From assembly GCA_031280495.1 (NCBI GenBank), contig JAITGT010000025.1, forward strand, positions 1 through 11,422: DNA of 11,422 bases, in the 5' to 3' direction. The notes beneath the pieces are model-generated. The model did no database searches. It had not been told where the DNA came from and saw nothing but the letters and a program-made list of their open reading frames with translations. A program made the translations under genes and the position numbers. The DNA comes from Eubacteriaceae bacterium. Lineage in GTDB: Bacteria > Bacillota_A > Clostridia > Eubacteriales > Anaerofustaceae. Positions 1 to 6,461 of the stretch are shown here, in pieces (the stretch's first letter is position 1; the number at the start of each line of letters is the position of its first letter).

Positions 1-297
1 GCCGATCCCTATGCCGAGGCTCTCAGCAAGCTTCTCCACTTTCCGCGTGCTTGCGCCGTTTATGCAGGCCTCCTGTATGGCAGAGAGCAGAGCCTTGCCG
101 ACATTTCCCCTGGGCTCCAAAAACGAGGGCCTATAGCTTCCCTCGCGCAGCTGGCGGCGCCGGCGCTGTTTTCAGCCTTCGGCTGCACATGCATTTGGCG
201 CGCCCTCAAGCGCAGCGCGCATAAAGCCGGCTGTCCCTGCCTCTCTCAATAGCTTGCCTAACCCCTCCGAAAGGCGCTTCCTGTCCTTGGGCGCCAT
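1..297 (-). pseudogene. IS256-family transposase remnant, N-terminal part, interrupted by a stop and cut by the window edge
   Basis: Read on the minus strand from an ATG at 297, preceded by an AGGGAGG ribosome site (304-310) six bases away, the frame gives 41 residues starting MAPKDRKRLSEGLGKLLREA and then a TGA at 174-172. The same frame continues open to base 1. Its second part contains LREGSYRPSFLEPRG, then ALLSAIQEACINGASTRKVE and KLAESLGIG. This closely follows the conserved IS256/mutator-type stretch in which a basic segment, FLEPR, a KAL..IQE helix and G(V/A)STRKV...LG occur in that order. In the family, roughly 40-50 more residues (the YER..RNGYR region) normally lie between the N-terminal helices and LREGSY. 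Here they are missing, so an internal deletion accompanies the stop. The catalytic DDE residues would lie beyond the window start. No terminal inverted repeat was recognised upstream. Family assignment is from motif memory. That it is inactive is an inference from the stop and the missing block. Confidence 0.72.
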
Positions 298-1328
298 CTT
301 TTGCCTCCCTGCAGTTTTATTCCCAATAACCCAAGGATAAGGATGGCACTCTTTTTGCCCAGCCCTTTGTCGAAATGTACGCCACTGCTTAAGTCTCTAC
401 CCCAAAAATGCAGGCGAGATTAATGCCTGTGGCTGAAATTCGTGCCAGCCAGCCATCATGGGAAGACTGAAAAAGAGAAAATGGCAGTCATATGTCTCTG
501 CCACGGATTGTCGCTTCGAGCAATTACAAAACTCTTCATAGTGGCAGAAGAGGTGATTTTGAAATGGGCCAGAGCATACGCGCGCGACGATTGCGCAAAC
601 CCGTGCCACAGTCGGAGGCAGTTCCTGCAGAGCTTTGCGAGATGCGGTATTTTTTCTGTCCTCCCCAAAAAAAGCCAGGATTTGGAAGGCTTATTGCCGT
701 AATGTCCATCAGCCAATCTGCTGGGAATGTGGAGGGCGAAGCGATGACACATCTTTATTCTTTACGAAAGGCTAAAAAAAAATGCGAGCGCATCTTTTCG
801 GAACGTGGGAATGCTTGCACAGGCTTGATTCCACCAGTATTGCTGAATGAACTAAAGACCGCAACGCGCCTAGCTGACAGAAGCAATTCCCTTAGCGGCA
901 TTGGTACGCAAGATTCATGCGCAAAACATGCTGCGTCTCCAAAACGCTGGAAACGCTTGGCCAGGGCGCCATGCTTTAAGCTAAATGTCACGCAAACTAA
1001 AATATGCTTATACAGCAAACATTCCGATGCAAGTTATAATAGGCGCTAGATGTCTTATGTGGAAAATGCTTGAATCCGTGCTAGCGGCGGCGAGGCTGCC
1101 AGGAGAAGCAAAAGCGCTTCGCTATAGCCACTGGAAACGCGCGCGATTTGTTTTGCCACAATGCGGACTTGAGGCAAAACACCCCAAAAGCTGCGTTCAG
1201 AGCGTATTGCAGAAAAGCGCTCTTGCTTACTGAAAGAGGCTAAGTGCCAAGAGCTATGTCTGGCACGCTGGAAGCAAGCACGCCCATAGCTGCGGGCTGA
1301 TTCACGGAATGAGAGATTGCCAATTCGC
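298..1328. other. about 1 kb with no recognisable gene
   Basis: All six frames contain only short open stretches. Their translations are Cys, Arg and Ser-rich, with no motif, no hydrophobic periodicity and no ribosome site at a sensible distance. The part next to 297 is the upstream flank of the transposase remnant and may include the end of that insertion sequence. One short dyad-containing segment at 505-527 resembles a widespread intergenic repeat type (see findings). No tRNA, rRNA or terminator was seen. The region most likely represents decayed sequence around the insertion-sequence remnant, which is an inference. Confidence 0.5.
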
Positions 1329-2489
1329 CTAGAATGCCGCCCTTTTTGTTTGGTATTCCACAAGATCTTCTTCCCAGACTGGAGTATGAACGGAAACGAT
1401 CAGATCTTTGTTCTCTGATCCCTTTGCTGCATACAGGGCGGAGTCTGTTGCGTGAAAGAACTCTTTGCTGCCAAAGAAGAGGCTATGGTCATACTCGCAC
1501 AAACCAGCGCTGACGGTCACTTGCACGTCGAGGTTTAAGCGGCGCACAGTCTCGTAGAACAGTTCTCGAATTTTTAGGGCCATGGAGTATGTTTCTTTCG
1601 CATTTCTTCGGATGAGCAGGGCAAATTCGTCTCCCCCGTAGCGAAAGGCAAAGTCGTTTGGTCCAATGATTTTCTTTAATATTTCAGCAAATCGCAGCAA
1701 GACCTTGTCCCCTGTTTCATGGCCGTAATTGTCGTTTACATCCTGAAAGTTGTCCACATCCCAAATCACCAGGGTAAAACGCGATCCATGCTTGAGGTGC
1801 TCGGCGATCAGTTTCTCCTGTCGTTCGTAAAATGCGGTGTGGTTTAGCAAACCCGTAAAAGAGTCCAGCTTAAGTTCTTCGTCTTTAACAATCATTGTGT
1901 TGACGACGCGAGAAATAACCAAAAGAATTGAGTTGCAAGCTATGTAAGATGCGACGAGGAAGAGCAGTGTGGCAACCACTTCCCTGGAGGCAAGCACCGA
2001 ATCCTCCAATCCAGCCCTGCGGGGCAATATAATCGCTTCGAAAGACACAAACATGATCATGCAAGATATTAGCGAGAAAAATAGCGGTTTTCGGTCAATA
2101 TAGACAAGAGACACCAGAAGCGGGAAGGCCAAAACCGCATATATGGAATGCAGGCCATCATGCGTGTACACGAGATAGTAGCATATTGCGATTGTGAACG
2201 AGCACATTGTGATGGCCTGCATAAATGGGCTGTTTCTCTTGATAAAGAGCTGCGTCAGGGAAGCCGCAAGAGCAAAGAAGGCGAGTTCGACTCCCGCAGG
2301 AATGAAAATATTTGACAGAGCTGTATCAAAAATGGTGTTTTCACCTAGTTTAGGAAGCTCAGAAAAAAACGCTATTGAGTCACCCACTAATATAATAACA
2401 ATGCATATTAGGAGTTGTCGGCATAGCAGTCGGCTCCATTCCGAAAAATTCAGCTTGTTTTCGTATTTCAGCTTGAACAAAAAAGCCAC
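1329..2489 (-). CDS. membrane-anchored GGDEF diguanylate cyclase
   Basis: The product is predicted to make cyclic di-GMP from two GTP at the inner face of the membrane. Of 386 residues, about the first 200 hold five or six hydrophobic segments (roughly 22-44, 62-83, 92-108, 112-131, 134-154 and 171-195). No recognised sensor domain was identified there. A GGDEF domain fills residues 205-370. It has the DSFTGLLN entry motif (209-216), the metal-binding DVDNFQDVNDNYGH (245-258) and an intact RYGGDEF (283-289), so it should be catalytically competent. The inhibitory I-site RxxD expected at 276-279 reads GPND, lacking the arginine, so product inhibition at that site is probably lost. The longest frame begins with GTG at 2489. 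A TTG three codons in (2480) lies five bases after AAAGGTGG and may be the true start. The gene stands alone with its own promoter and no regulator beside it. The membrane part suggests an extracellular or membrane signal, but the ligand is unknown. Confidence 0.93.
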   Translation of the reverse strand: MAFLFKLKYENKLNFSEWSRLLCRQLLICIVIILVGDSIAFFSELPKLGENTIFDTALSNIFIPAGVELAFFALAASLTQLFIKRNSPFMQAITMCSFTIAICYYLVYTHDGLHSIYAVLAFPLLVSLVYIDRKPLFFSLISCMIMFVSFEAIILPRRAGLEDSVLASREVVATLLFLVASYIACNSILLVISRVVNTMIVKDEELKLDSFTGLLNHTAFYERQEKLIAEHLKHGSRFTLVIWDVDNFQDVNDNYGHETGDKVLLRFAEILKKIIGPNDFAFRYGGDEFALLIRRNAKETYSMALKIRELFYETVRRLNLDVQVTVSAGLCEYDHSLFFGSKEFFHATDSALYAAKGSENKDLIVSVHTPVWEEDLVEYQTKRAAF

Positions 2490-3442
2490 CTTTGCCTGTT
2501 TTTAGCGCCCAATGAAGAAATACTGCCTTTTTCGATGCGCTGCGCGAAAAATCATGCCGAACAAGTGTAAAATTACATTATATATTATATTTCATTCGGT
2601 AAACAAAAGTCAAATCCTCAGCATATACTAAATATTTGCTATATTGTCATTGTACTTGTGATGGGTTCCACTGTGCAGAAGGCGCAATGCTGTCAACGTA
2701 GCAAGGCAATACAGCGCAAAGCGCGAGATTGCTCGCTTTTTTCGTGAGGCTGCTCCAAAGTGATTAATCCCTGCCCCAATATTGATCACACAGTTTATTT
2801 TTGACATTTCAATTCCCTTTCTTCCATGTCGCATGCGCGCGCAAAATGCTCGCCAATGCGTTCAGGCTTGCTAAAACTCGACTGCCCGCAAATTGCCAAT
2901 TGACGGCGCTATTCTGAAGGCAAGCGCGGGCTTCCCCTGCGAAAATGGATGCAAGCGCTGCAGCCAATGTAGGGGAGAAGGATAAAGTGGGCAAAACGGC
3001 GCTGCTTTGAGCCAAAAAAACCAGGCTGCAGCGCAGGGCAATCTTCTTGGCCAAAACGAGCAAACGCGGCGCTTAAGCGCCTCATAACGGTTATTCTCTT
3101 TGCAGTGCGCATTATCGCAGCTCTTAAAAAAAAGGGCCCCTGCTATTATCCTGCAAAAGCAAAAGCGCCTATTCCTTGACTTGTCTATAATTTTTGTAAA
3201 GACTCCTCCAGCTGCCTATCATGGCGTATTGTATGGCTGCAGCCAGCACTGCTTGCGGCAGCGCTTCAGAAATGCTGCGCGGATACATGTTTCTTTCGTT
3301 TGATGAGCCTGAACGGGGAGAACTAGCAGAAAACGAAACTGCGCTTCCTAATGCCAAAAGCAAGGCAAATGCCCTGCATAGCAGAACTTTCGAAAGGCTC
3401 GCGTTTCGATGTATTTCCCCAAATTTTGCCTTCGCTGCCGCA
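2490..3442. other. about 950 bp intergenic region, no convincing gene
   Basis: Apart from the GGDEF promoter at its left end, nothing definite is seen. Several short frames are open, such as 2628-2807 on the minus strand (59 codons, weak AAGGGA site) and 2809-3063 on the minus strand. They show no recognisable motif, and the opposing frames are equally open. No tRNA-like T-arm, rRNA fragment or hairpin with a T-run stands out. The two flanking genes lie on the same strand, so the stretch is the leader side of the diguanylate cyclase and the trailer side of the methyltransferase. A decayed gene is possible but cannot be named. Confidence 0.5.
2584..2613 (-). promoter_or_regulatory. sigma-70 promoter of the GGDEF gene
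   Basis: On the minus strand TTGACT (2613-2608) is followed after 18 bases by a perfect TATAAT (2589-2584), with AT-rich DNA just downstream. Transcription would start near 2577, giving a leader of about 90 bases before the GTG or TTG start of the diguanylate cyclase. The match to the consensus is strong, but promoter activity is inferred. Confidence 0.7.
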
Positions 3443-4801
3443 CTAGATTTTTGTCAGCAATGAAACGATCTCCACATGGTCTGTATGCGGAAACATGTCT
3501 ACCAGCGTCGCTTTCTCTGCGCGATAGCCCATGCCTTCAAGCGATTTTGCGTCTTCTGAAAAGCTAGACGGCTTGCAGCTCACATAAACTATTCTCTCGC
3601 AGCCCAGCGAAGCAATTTTTTCGCAGGCAGCCAACCCTATGCCCGCCCTAGGCGGATCCGCTACACATAGGCTAAAATCGCCCCAGCTCTCTTTCAAAAA
3701 AGCGCCTACATCCGCCCTAACAAACGAAATATTGCTCATCCCATTGGCAATCGCGTTCTTTTTGGCGTCAATTACTGCGGTTTCCACAATTTCGGCGCCA
3801 AGCACATAAACAGCTTTTTGGGCGAGCGCTTCGGAGATGGTTCCAATACCGCAGTAGAGATCCAGAGCCGTTTTGCCTTGCAAGTCGCCCGCATAGGACA
3901 AAGCTGTCGCATAAAGCTGCGTGCAGGAAGCCATGTTCGTTTGAAGGAATGCGTCAAATGACACCTCAAAATCAATTCCGGCAACATTTTCGCGAAAGAA
4001 TCCCCTTCCATACAGAATTTTCCACAAGCCCTTTTCGACAGTATCTGAAAATGACCCGCTCTTGGTGAAAAGCACGCCGCATATCTTTGTTTCTGTAGGT
4101 ATGCCCAAAAGGAAGCGGACAAACTCCTCCTCATCCAGCTGCTCTGCCCCCGTCGCCACGAGCCCTATCAAAAGCTCGTTATATGCGCTGCTTCTGCGCA
4201 ATACGAGATGCCTAAGCCAGCCTTTGCGCTCCATGGCATTGTAAGGCTTTGCGCCTTTCTTGCGGAAATACTCTTCCACGTATCGGGCTACAGTAGAAAA
4301 ATCCTCTGGGCAGAGCAGGCACTGCCCAATTGAGACAACGTCGTGGTGCCGGCCCCTGCCGTGGAGCCCGAGGGTGAGCTGCCCGCCCTTTTCTTCGTCG
4401 CCAAAGGAGAACTCCATTTTGTTGCGGTATCGGTGGATGAGAGGGGAGGGGAGGATGCCCTCAACAACGCAGTCTTTTGTGGCTTGGGCTATGATGCGCG
4501 ATGCAGTGCGCTGCTTGATCTCGAGCTGCTTTTCATATTGGAGATCCAAGGCTCGGCAACCGCCACATTTTCCAAAATGCGGGCATGCCGGCTCAATCTC
4601 GAGAGGGGAAGGGCGAAGCGTTCGCACCACTTTCCCTTCCCAGCGATCATGGCGCTTTTTGCGCACTTCAACCAGAGCCCTTTGCCCTTCGTAGCCCCCG
4701 TCGATGAGAACCTTTGCATTCTCGTAATGGGAAATGGATTTTGAGAGGCTGACAGATTCATCAATTTCCATTTCAGCGACCATTCGCGTCTTTTCTGCCA
4801 T
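3443..4801 (-). CDS. rlmD: 23S rRNA (uracil-C5)-methyltransferase, RlmD/RumA (TrmA superfamily)
   Basis: This enzyme transfers a methyl group from S-adenosylmethionine to C5 of a uridine, for RlmD at position 1939 of 23S rRNA. The 452-residue protein has the family's full architecture. An N-terminal TRAM (OB-fold) RNA-binding region covers about residues 5-65. It is followed by the iron-sulphur ligands C73-x5-C79-x2-C82 (CPHFGKCGGC), with a fourth cysteine at C161 or C164. The Rossmann methyltransferase domain starts near 280 with FDAFLQTN and shows the SAM loop LDLYCGIGT (313-321), ADPPRAGIG (381-389), the nucleophilic cysteine in YVSCKPSSF (C409) and the C-terminal MFPHTDHVEIVSLL with the general base E444. 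The ATG at 4801 is preceded only by a weak purine-rich site; ATG codons 7 and 11 are alternatives. RlmD, RlmC and RlmCD cannot be fully separated without a tree. The gene appears monocistronic. Confidence 0.93.
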   Translation of the reverse strand: MAEKTRMVAEMEIDESVSLSKSISHYENAKVLIDGGYEGQRALVEVRKKRHDRWEGKVVRTLRPSPLEIEPACPHFGKCGGCRALDLQYEKQLEIKQRTASRIIAQATKDCVVEGILPSPLIHRYRNKMEFSFGDEEKGGQLTLGLHGRGRHHDVVSIGQCLLCPEDFSTVARYVEEYFRKKGAKPYNAMERKGWLRHLVLRRSSAYNELLIGLVATGAEQLDEEEFVRFLLGIPTETKICGVLFTKSGSFSDTVEKGLWKILYGRGFFRENVAGIDFEVSFDAFLQTNMASCTQLYATALSYAGDLQGKTALDLYCGIGTISEALAQKAVYVLGAEIVETAVIDAKKNAIANGMSNISFVRADVGAFLKESWGDFSLCVADPPRAGIGLAACEKIASLGCERIVYVSCKPSSFSEDAKSLEGMGYRAEKATLVDMFPHTDHVEIVSLLTKI

Positions 4802-4875
4802 ACTTATCTCTTTCTCCCCATGCCACTGAACTTATAGGAAGGCTAGGCTGCCGATCTGAAGGCGAGAAGGCAGTG

Positions 4876-4921
4876 CTGCCGCCGGGCGGCAAGAGAGCGC
4901 TGTCTGCCTCCGAGCGGCAAG
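4876..4921. repeat. two copies of an 18-bp hairpin-forming direct repeat
   Basis: CTGCCGCCGGGCGGCAAG (4876-4893) and CTGCCTCCGAGCGGCAAG (4904-4921) match at 16 of 18 positions, with a period of 28 bases. Each copy is dyad-symmetric. The first forms TGCCGC/GCGGCA around a three-base centre, and the second keeps most of the pairing. They lie in the presumed minus-strand leader of the RNA methyltransferase gene. A function is not established. Confidence 0.5.
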
Positions 4922-4951
4922 CTGACCTTCCGCACTCTGGCACTTTTTGCA

Positions 4952-4980
4952 ATTGTAGCAAAGAAAAGGGGTTGGCGCAA
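4952..4980 (-). promoter_or_regulatory. possible promoter of the RNA methyltransferase
   Basis: On the minus strand TTGCGC (4980-4975) is followed after 17 bases by TACAAT (4957-4952). The -10 is good and the -35 is poor. A start near 4945 would give a leader of about 145 bases that contains the two repeated hairpin motifs at 4876-4921. Confidence 0.35.
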
Positions 4981-5192
4981 GAAAGCACTTTCCTGGGCAA
5001 GGGGAAGAGCCTAGCGCAAAATGCGAAAGCAAACAGCGCGCCAGATGCGCAAAATTCGCTTTCACTCGATTGTTTGCTGATGCGCCAAACAGGGTTCGAC
5101 AGGAGACACTGAAAATTCTGAATATACGATAAAAATTTTATTTCCACACCAGTTCTTGTATACTATAAATATATCCACGAATTTGTCTATTC

Positions 5193-5222
5193 TTGATGGA
5201 TAAAAAGAGAAAATGGTATAAA
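5193..5222 (+). promoter_or_regulatory. second possible promoter upstream of the amidoligase-like gene
   Basis: TTGATG (5193-5198), an 18-base spacer and TATAAA (5217-5222) lie in an AT-rich block just before the stronger promoter at 5243-5271. The AT-rich DNA may also act as an upstream element for that promoter. Inferred from sequence match only. Confidence 0.4.
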
Positions 5223-5242
5223 TTTATTCTTTATAGGCGCCC

Positions 5243-5271
5243 TTGACAAAAGCACTGGTTTCGCATATTAT
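5243..5271 (+). promoter_or_regulatory. strong sigma-70 promoter for the amidoligase-like gene or for an RNA in its leader
   Basis: A perfect TTGACA (5243-5248) is followed after exactly 17 bases by TATTAT (5266-5271). Transcription should begin near 5278, about 268 bases before the TTG start at 5546. That distance is long for a simple leader, so it leaves room for a structured leader or a separate small RNA. Confidence 0.72.
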
Positions 5272-5387
5272 TGATTTAAGGCAGAAACTCCTTTACCCTT
5301 TTCATTTCCTTTGTAACCACAAACAAGCCAAATTATAGGCGTCTCTTTTTTTCGCCAGATTACAGGTGAAAAGAGGAAAGCTTGGGT

Positions 5388-5444
5388 CGCCCGTAACACC
5401 ATATTGCTGGGGAACAATTTGCTGGCCAAAAAACGAAACGGGCG
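5388..5444 (+). other. inverted repeat in the leader of the amidoligase-like gene
   Basis: CGCCCGT (5388-5394) pairs perfectly with ACGGGCG (5438-5444). The enclosed 43 bases hold a small nested ATTG/CAAT pairing. GC-rich dyads follow directly (GGCGC/GCGCC between about 5441 and 5458). This suggests RNA structure in the long leader. No known riboswitch class was recognised. Confidence 0.35.
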
Positions 5445-5545
5445 CGCCAGCGTGCGCCACAAATTTTGCCACTCTGGATCTGCACGGCAAATCAGCGCAA
5501 GACAGGCATGCATGTTAGTCAAACTAAAGGCAGGAGGAGCTTGTA

Positions 5546-6277
5546 TTGAACAATACACGCAGCCATTTTATCCGCAAGCGGGCATGGGACATGCTTGCCT
5601 TCCGCAGAATCCTCTGGATGAAAAGCGACAGCAAGAGGTTCAAAGAGTTTTTCAACCAGCCTGGCTGTGGGCTTGAAATTGAGTTTGGCATATCGTACCG
5701 AGAGTGCGACAGCCGCTACATCAAGACCGGCCTGGAAAAACTGCACGCCGCTGTCAGCGGATATGGCAAATTTGTCCCCGACATTACAGTGCAAAGGGAC
5801 TTCAACATTGAGATAGTCCTCAACCCGCTGCCAAAAGACATTTTGGCGAGAGTCTACTGGGACATCAAGCGGATCATTGACTGTTACGACAACTTTATTG
5901 TGGACGAAAATTGCGGCATACACGCAAATTTCCTGGCAGACTGGTCCTTAAAGGAGAGGTTTTATTCAAGCCTTTTGCATGGAGGCTATGACAGCAGCCG
6001 GTTTTCCCATAACAAATACAAAGTCGATTTTTGGCAGATTGCTTCCTCAAAGCCCGATGGAGCCCTGATGACGTTTGAGGAATTTGTAGACTACCAGCGC
6101 CGAATATGTGGAAAATACACTGCTGTCAACTTTTTAAAAGGCAGCCTTATCGAATTTCGCGCGCTTGACTACAGCTGGGAAAATATCGCCTATGTAATTG
6201 ACTTATATGAGGCGGCCGCCGAAGACATCAAGCAGACTGCCGCCACCGAACTGCTGGAAAATCCTGCATTTGTCTAG
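5546..6277 (+). CDS. putative amidoligase (amidoligase_2 / COOH-NH2 ligase family)
   Basis: The 243-residue protein shows the ordered motifs of the amidoligase_2 family. These are ATP-dependent carboxylate-amine ligases with a glutamine-synthetase-like fold, inferred in the literature to join amino groups to peptides, cell-wall units or small metabolites. Visible motifs are GLEIEFG with E44 and E46 (42-48), DITVQRDFNIEIVLNPL (79-95), which matches the family's D....FE+V..PL block, CGIHANF with H126 (123-129), and KYTAVNF (190-196) followed by LIEFRALD with E203 and R205 (201-208). The acidic and histidine residues would bind metal and ATP. It has no signal peptide or membrane segment, so it should be cytoplasmic. 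The start is TTG at 5546, eight bases after AGGAGG (5532-5537). The first 35 basic residues are not part of the fold, and a start at M15 or M25 is possible. The gene has its own promoter and terminator. No GAT-like or cyclotransferase partner, common beside such genes, is next to it. The substrate is unknown and a phage origin is possible. Confidence 0.72.
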   Translation: MNNTRSHFIRKRAWDMLAFRRILWMKSDSKRFKEFFNQPGCGLEIEFGISYRECDSRYIKTGLEKLHAAVSGYGKFVPDITVQRDFNIEIVLNPLPKDILARVYWDIKRIIDCYDNFIVDENCGIHANFLADWSLKERFYSSLLHGGYDSSRFSHNKYKVDFWQIASSKPDGALMTFEEFVDYQRRICGKYTAVNFLKGSLIEFRALDYSWENIAYVIDLYEAAAEDIKQTAATELLENPAFV

Positions 6278-6293
6278 AGGCAGGATTTTTTTT
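6258..6293 (+). terminator. intrinsic terminator overlapping the stop of the amidoligase-like gene
   Basis: AAAATCCTGC (6258-6267) pairs perfectly with GCAGGATTTT (6280-6289), giving a 10-bp stem with a 12-base loop. The right arm runs into eight consecutive T (6286-6293). The stop codon TAG (6275-6277) sits in the loop, so the left arm is coding sequence. This is a textbook rho-independent terminator. Confidence 0.88.
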
Positions 6294-6382
6294 GCCCTCT
6301 TGCCCGGGCGCAATAGATCTGGAAACAGCCGGCTTTGGCAAAGAGCGGCCAAAACCAAGCCATGCACGCTTGCTCGTTCTTG

Positions 6383-6404
6383 GCTAATGCGCGGCGGCAT
6401 TGGC
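6383..6404. other. stem-loop between the converging amidoligase-like and prfA genes
   Basis: GCTAATGC (6383-6390) and GCATTGGC (6397-6404) form an eight-bp stem with one T-G pair and a six-base loop, followed on the plus strand by ATTTTA. It could be a weak back-up terminator for plus-strand transcription. On the minus strand, where prfA ends at 6462, no T-run follows it. Confidence 0.35.
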
Positions 6405-6461
6405 ATTTTATGCAGCGCTCCAGGCCCATCCCATGAAAACAGACAGAGGGGGAGGGCTTTG

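Larger units (their letters stand above)
4802..5545. other. about 740 bp between divergent genes: promoters, repeats and a structured leader, no gene
   Basis: The rlmD and amidoligase-like genes are divergently transcribed from here. Bases 4802-5110 are GC-rich, with short repeats and a weak minus-strand promoter. Bases 5110-5280 are strikingly AT-rich and carry plus-strand promoters. Bases 5280-5530 would be the transcribed leader of the amidoligase-like gene, with several inverted repeats. Open frames here, such as 4773-5147 minus and 5404-5676 plus, overlap one another in opposite senses and have no family motifs. Confidence 0.5.

Noticed and set aside
492..1049. Plus-strand open frame of 185 codons
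   Set aside because: Its composition is not protein-like (many Arg, Ser, Cys and Lys, no helices or domains), there is no ribosome site, and opposing frames over the same bases are equally open.
2628..2807. Minus-strand 59-codon frame starting MSKINCVINIGAGINHF with a weak AAGGGA site six bases upstream
   Set aside because: No family recognised, no promoter, basic and low-information C-terminal half, and adjacent to the diguanylate cyclase promoter. It could be a gene remnant but cannot be supported.
3172..3189. TTGACT followed by TATAAT, looking like a plus-strand promoter
   Set aside because: The two boxes are only four bases apart, so they cannot serve as -35 and -10 of one promoter, and no gene follows on the plus strand.
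4260..4744. Two plus-strand frames of 133 and 144 codons opposite rlmD
   Set aside because: They are antisense shadows of the conserved methyltransferase reading frame and have no motifs of their own.
5080..5112. GGGTTCGAC resembling a tRNA T-loop
   Set aside because: The flanking bases do not form the five-bp T stem, and no acceptor stem, D-arm or anticodon arm can be placed upstream.
4773..5147. Minus-strand frame of 124 codons just upstream of rlmD
   Set aside because: It overlaps the rlmD start, lacks motifs, and the plus strand over the same bases is also open. It is better explained by GC-rich spacer sequence with few stops.
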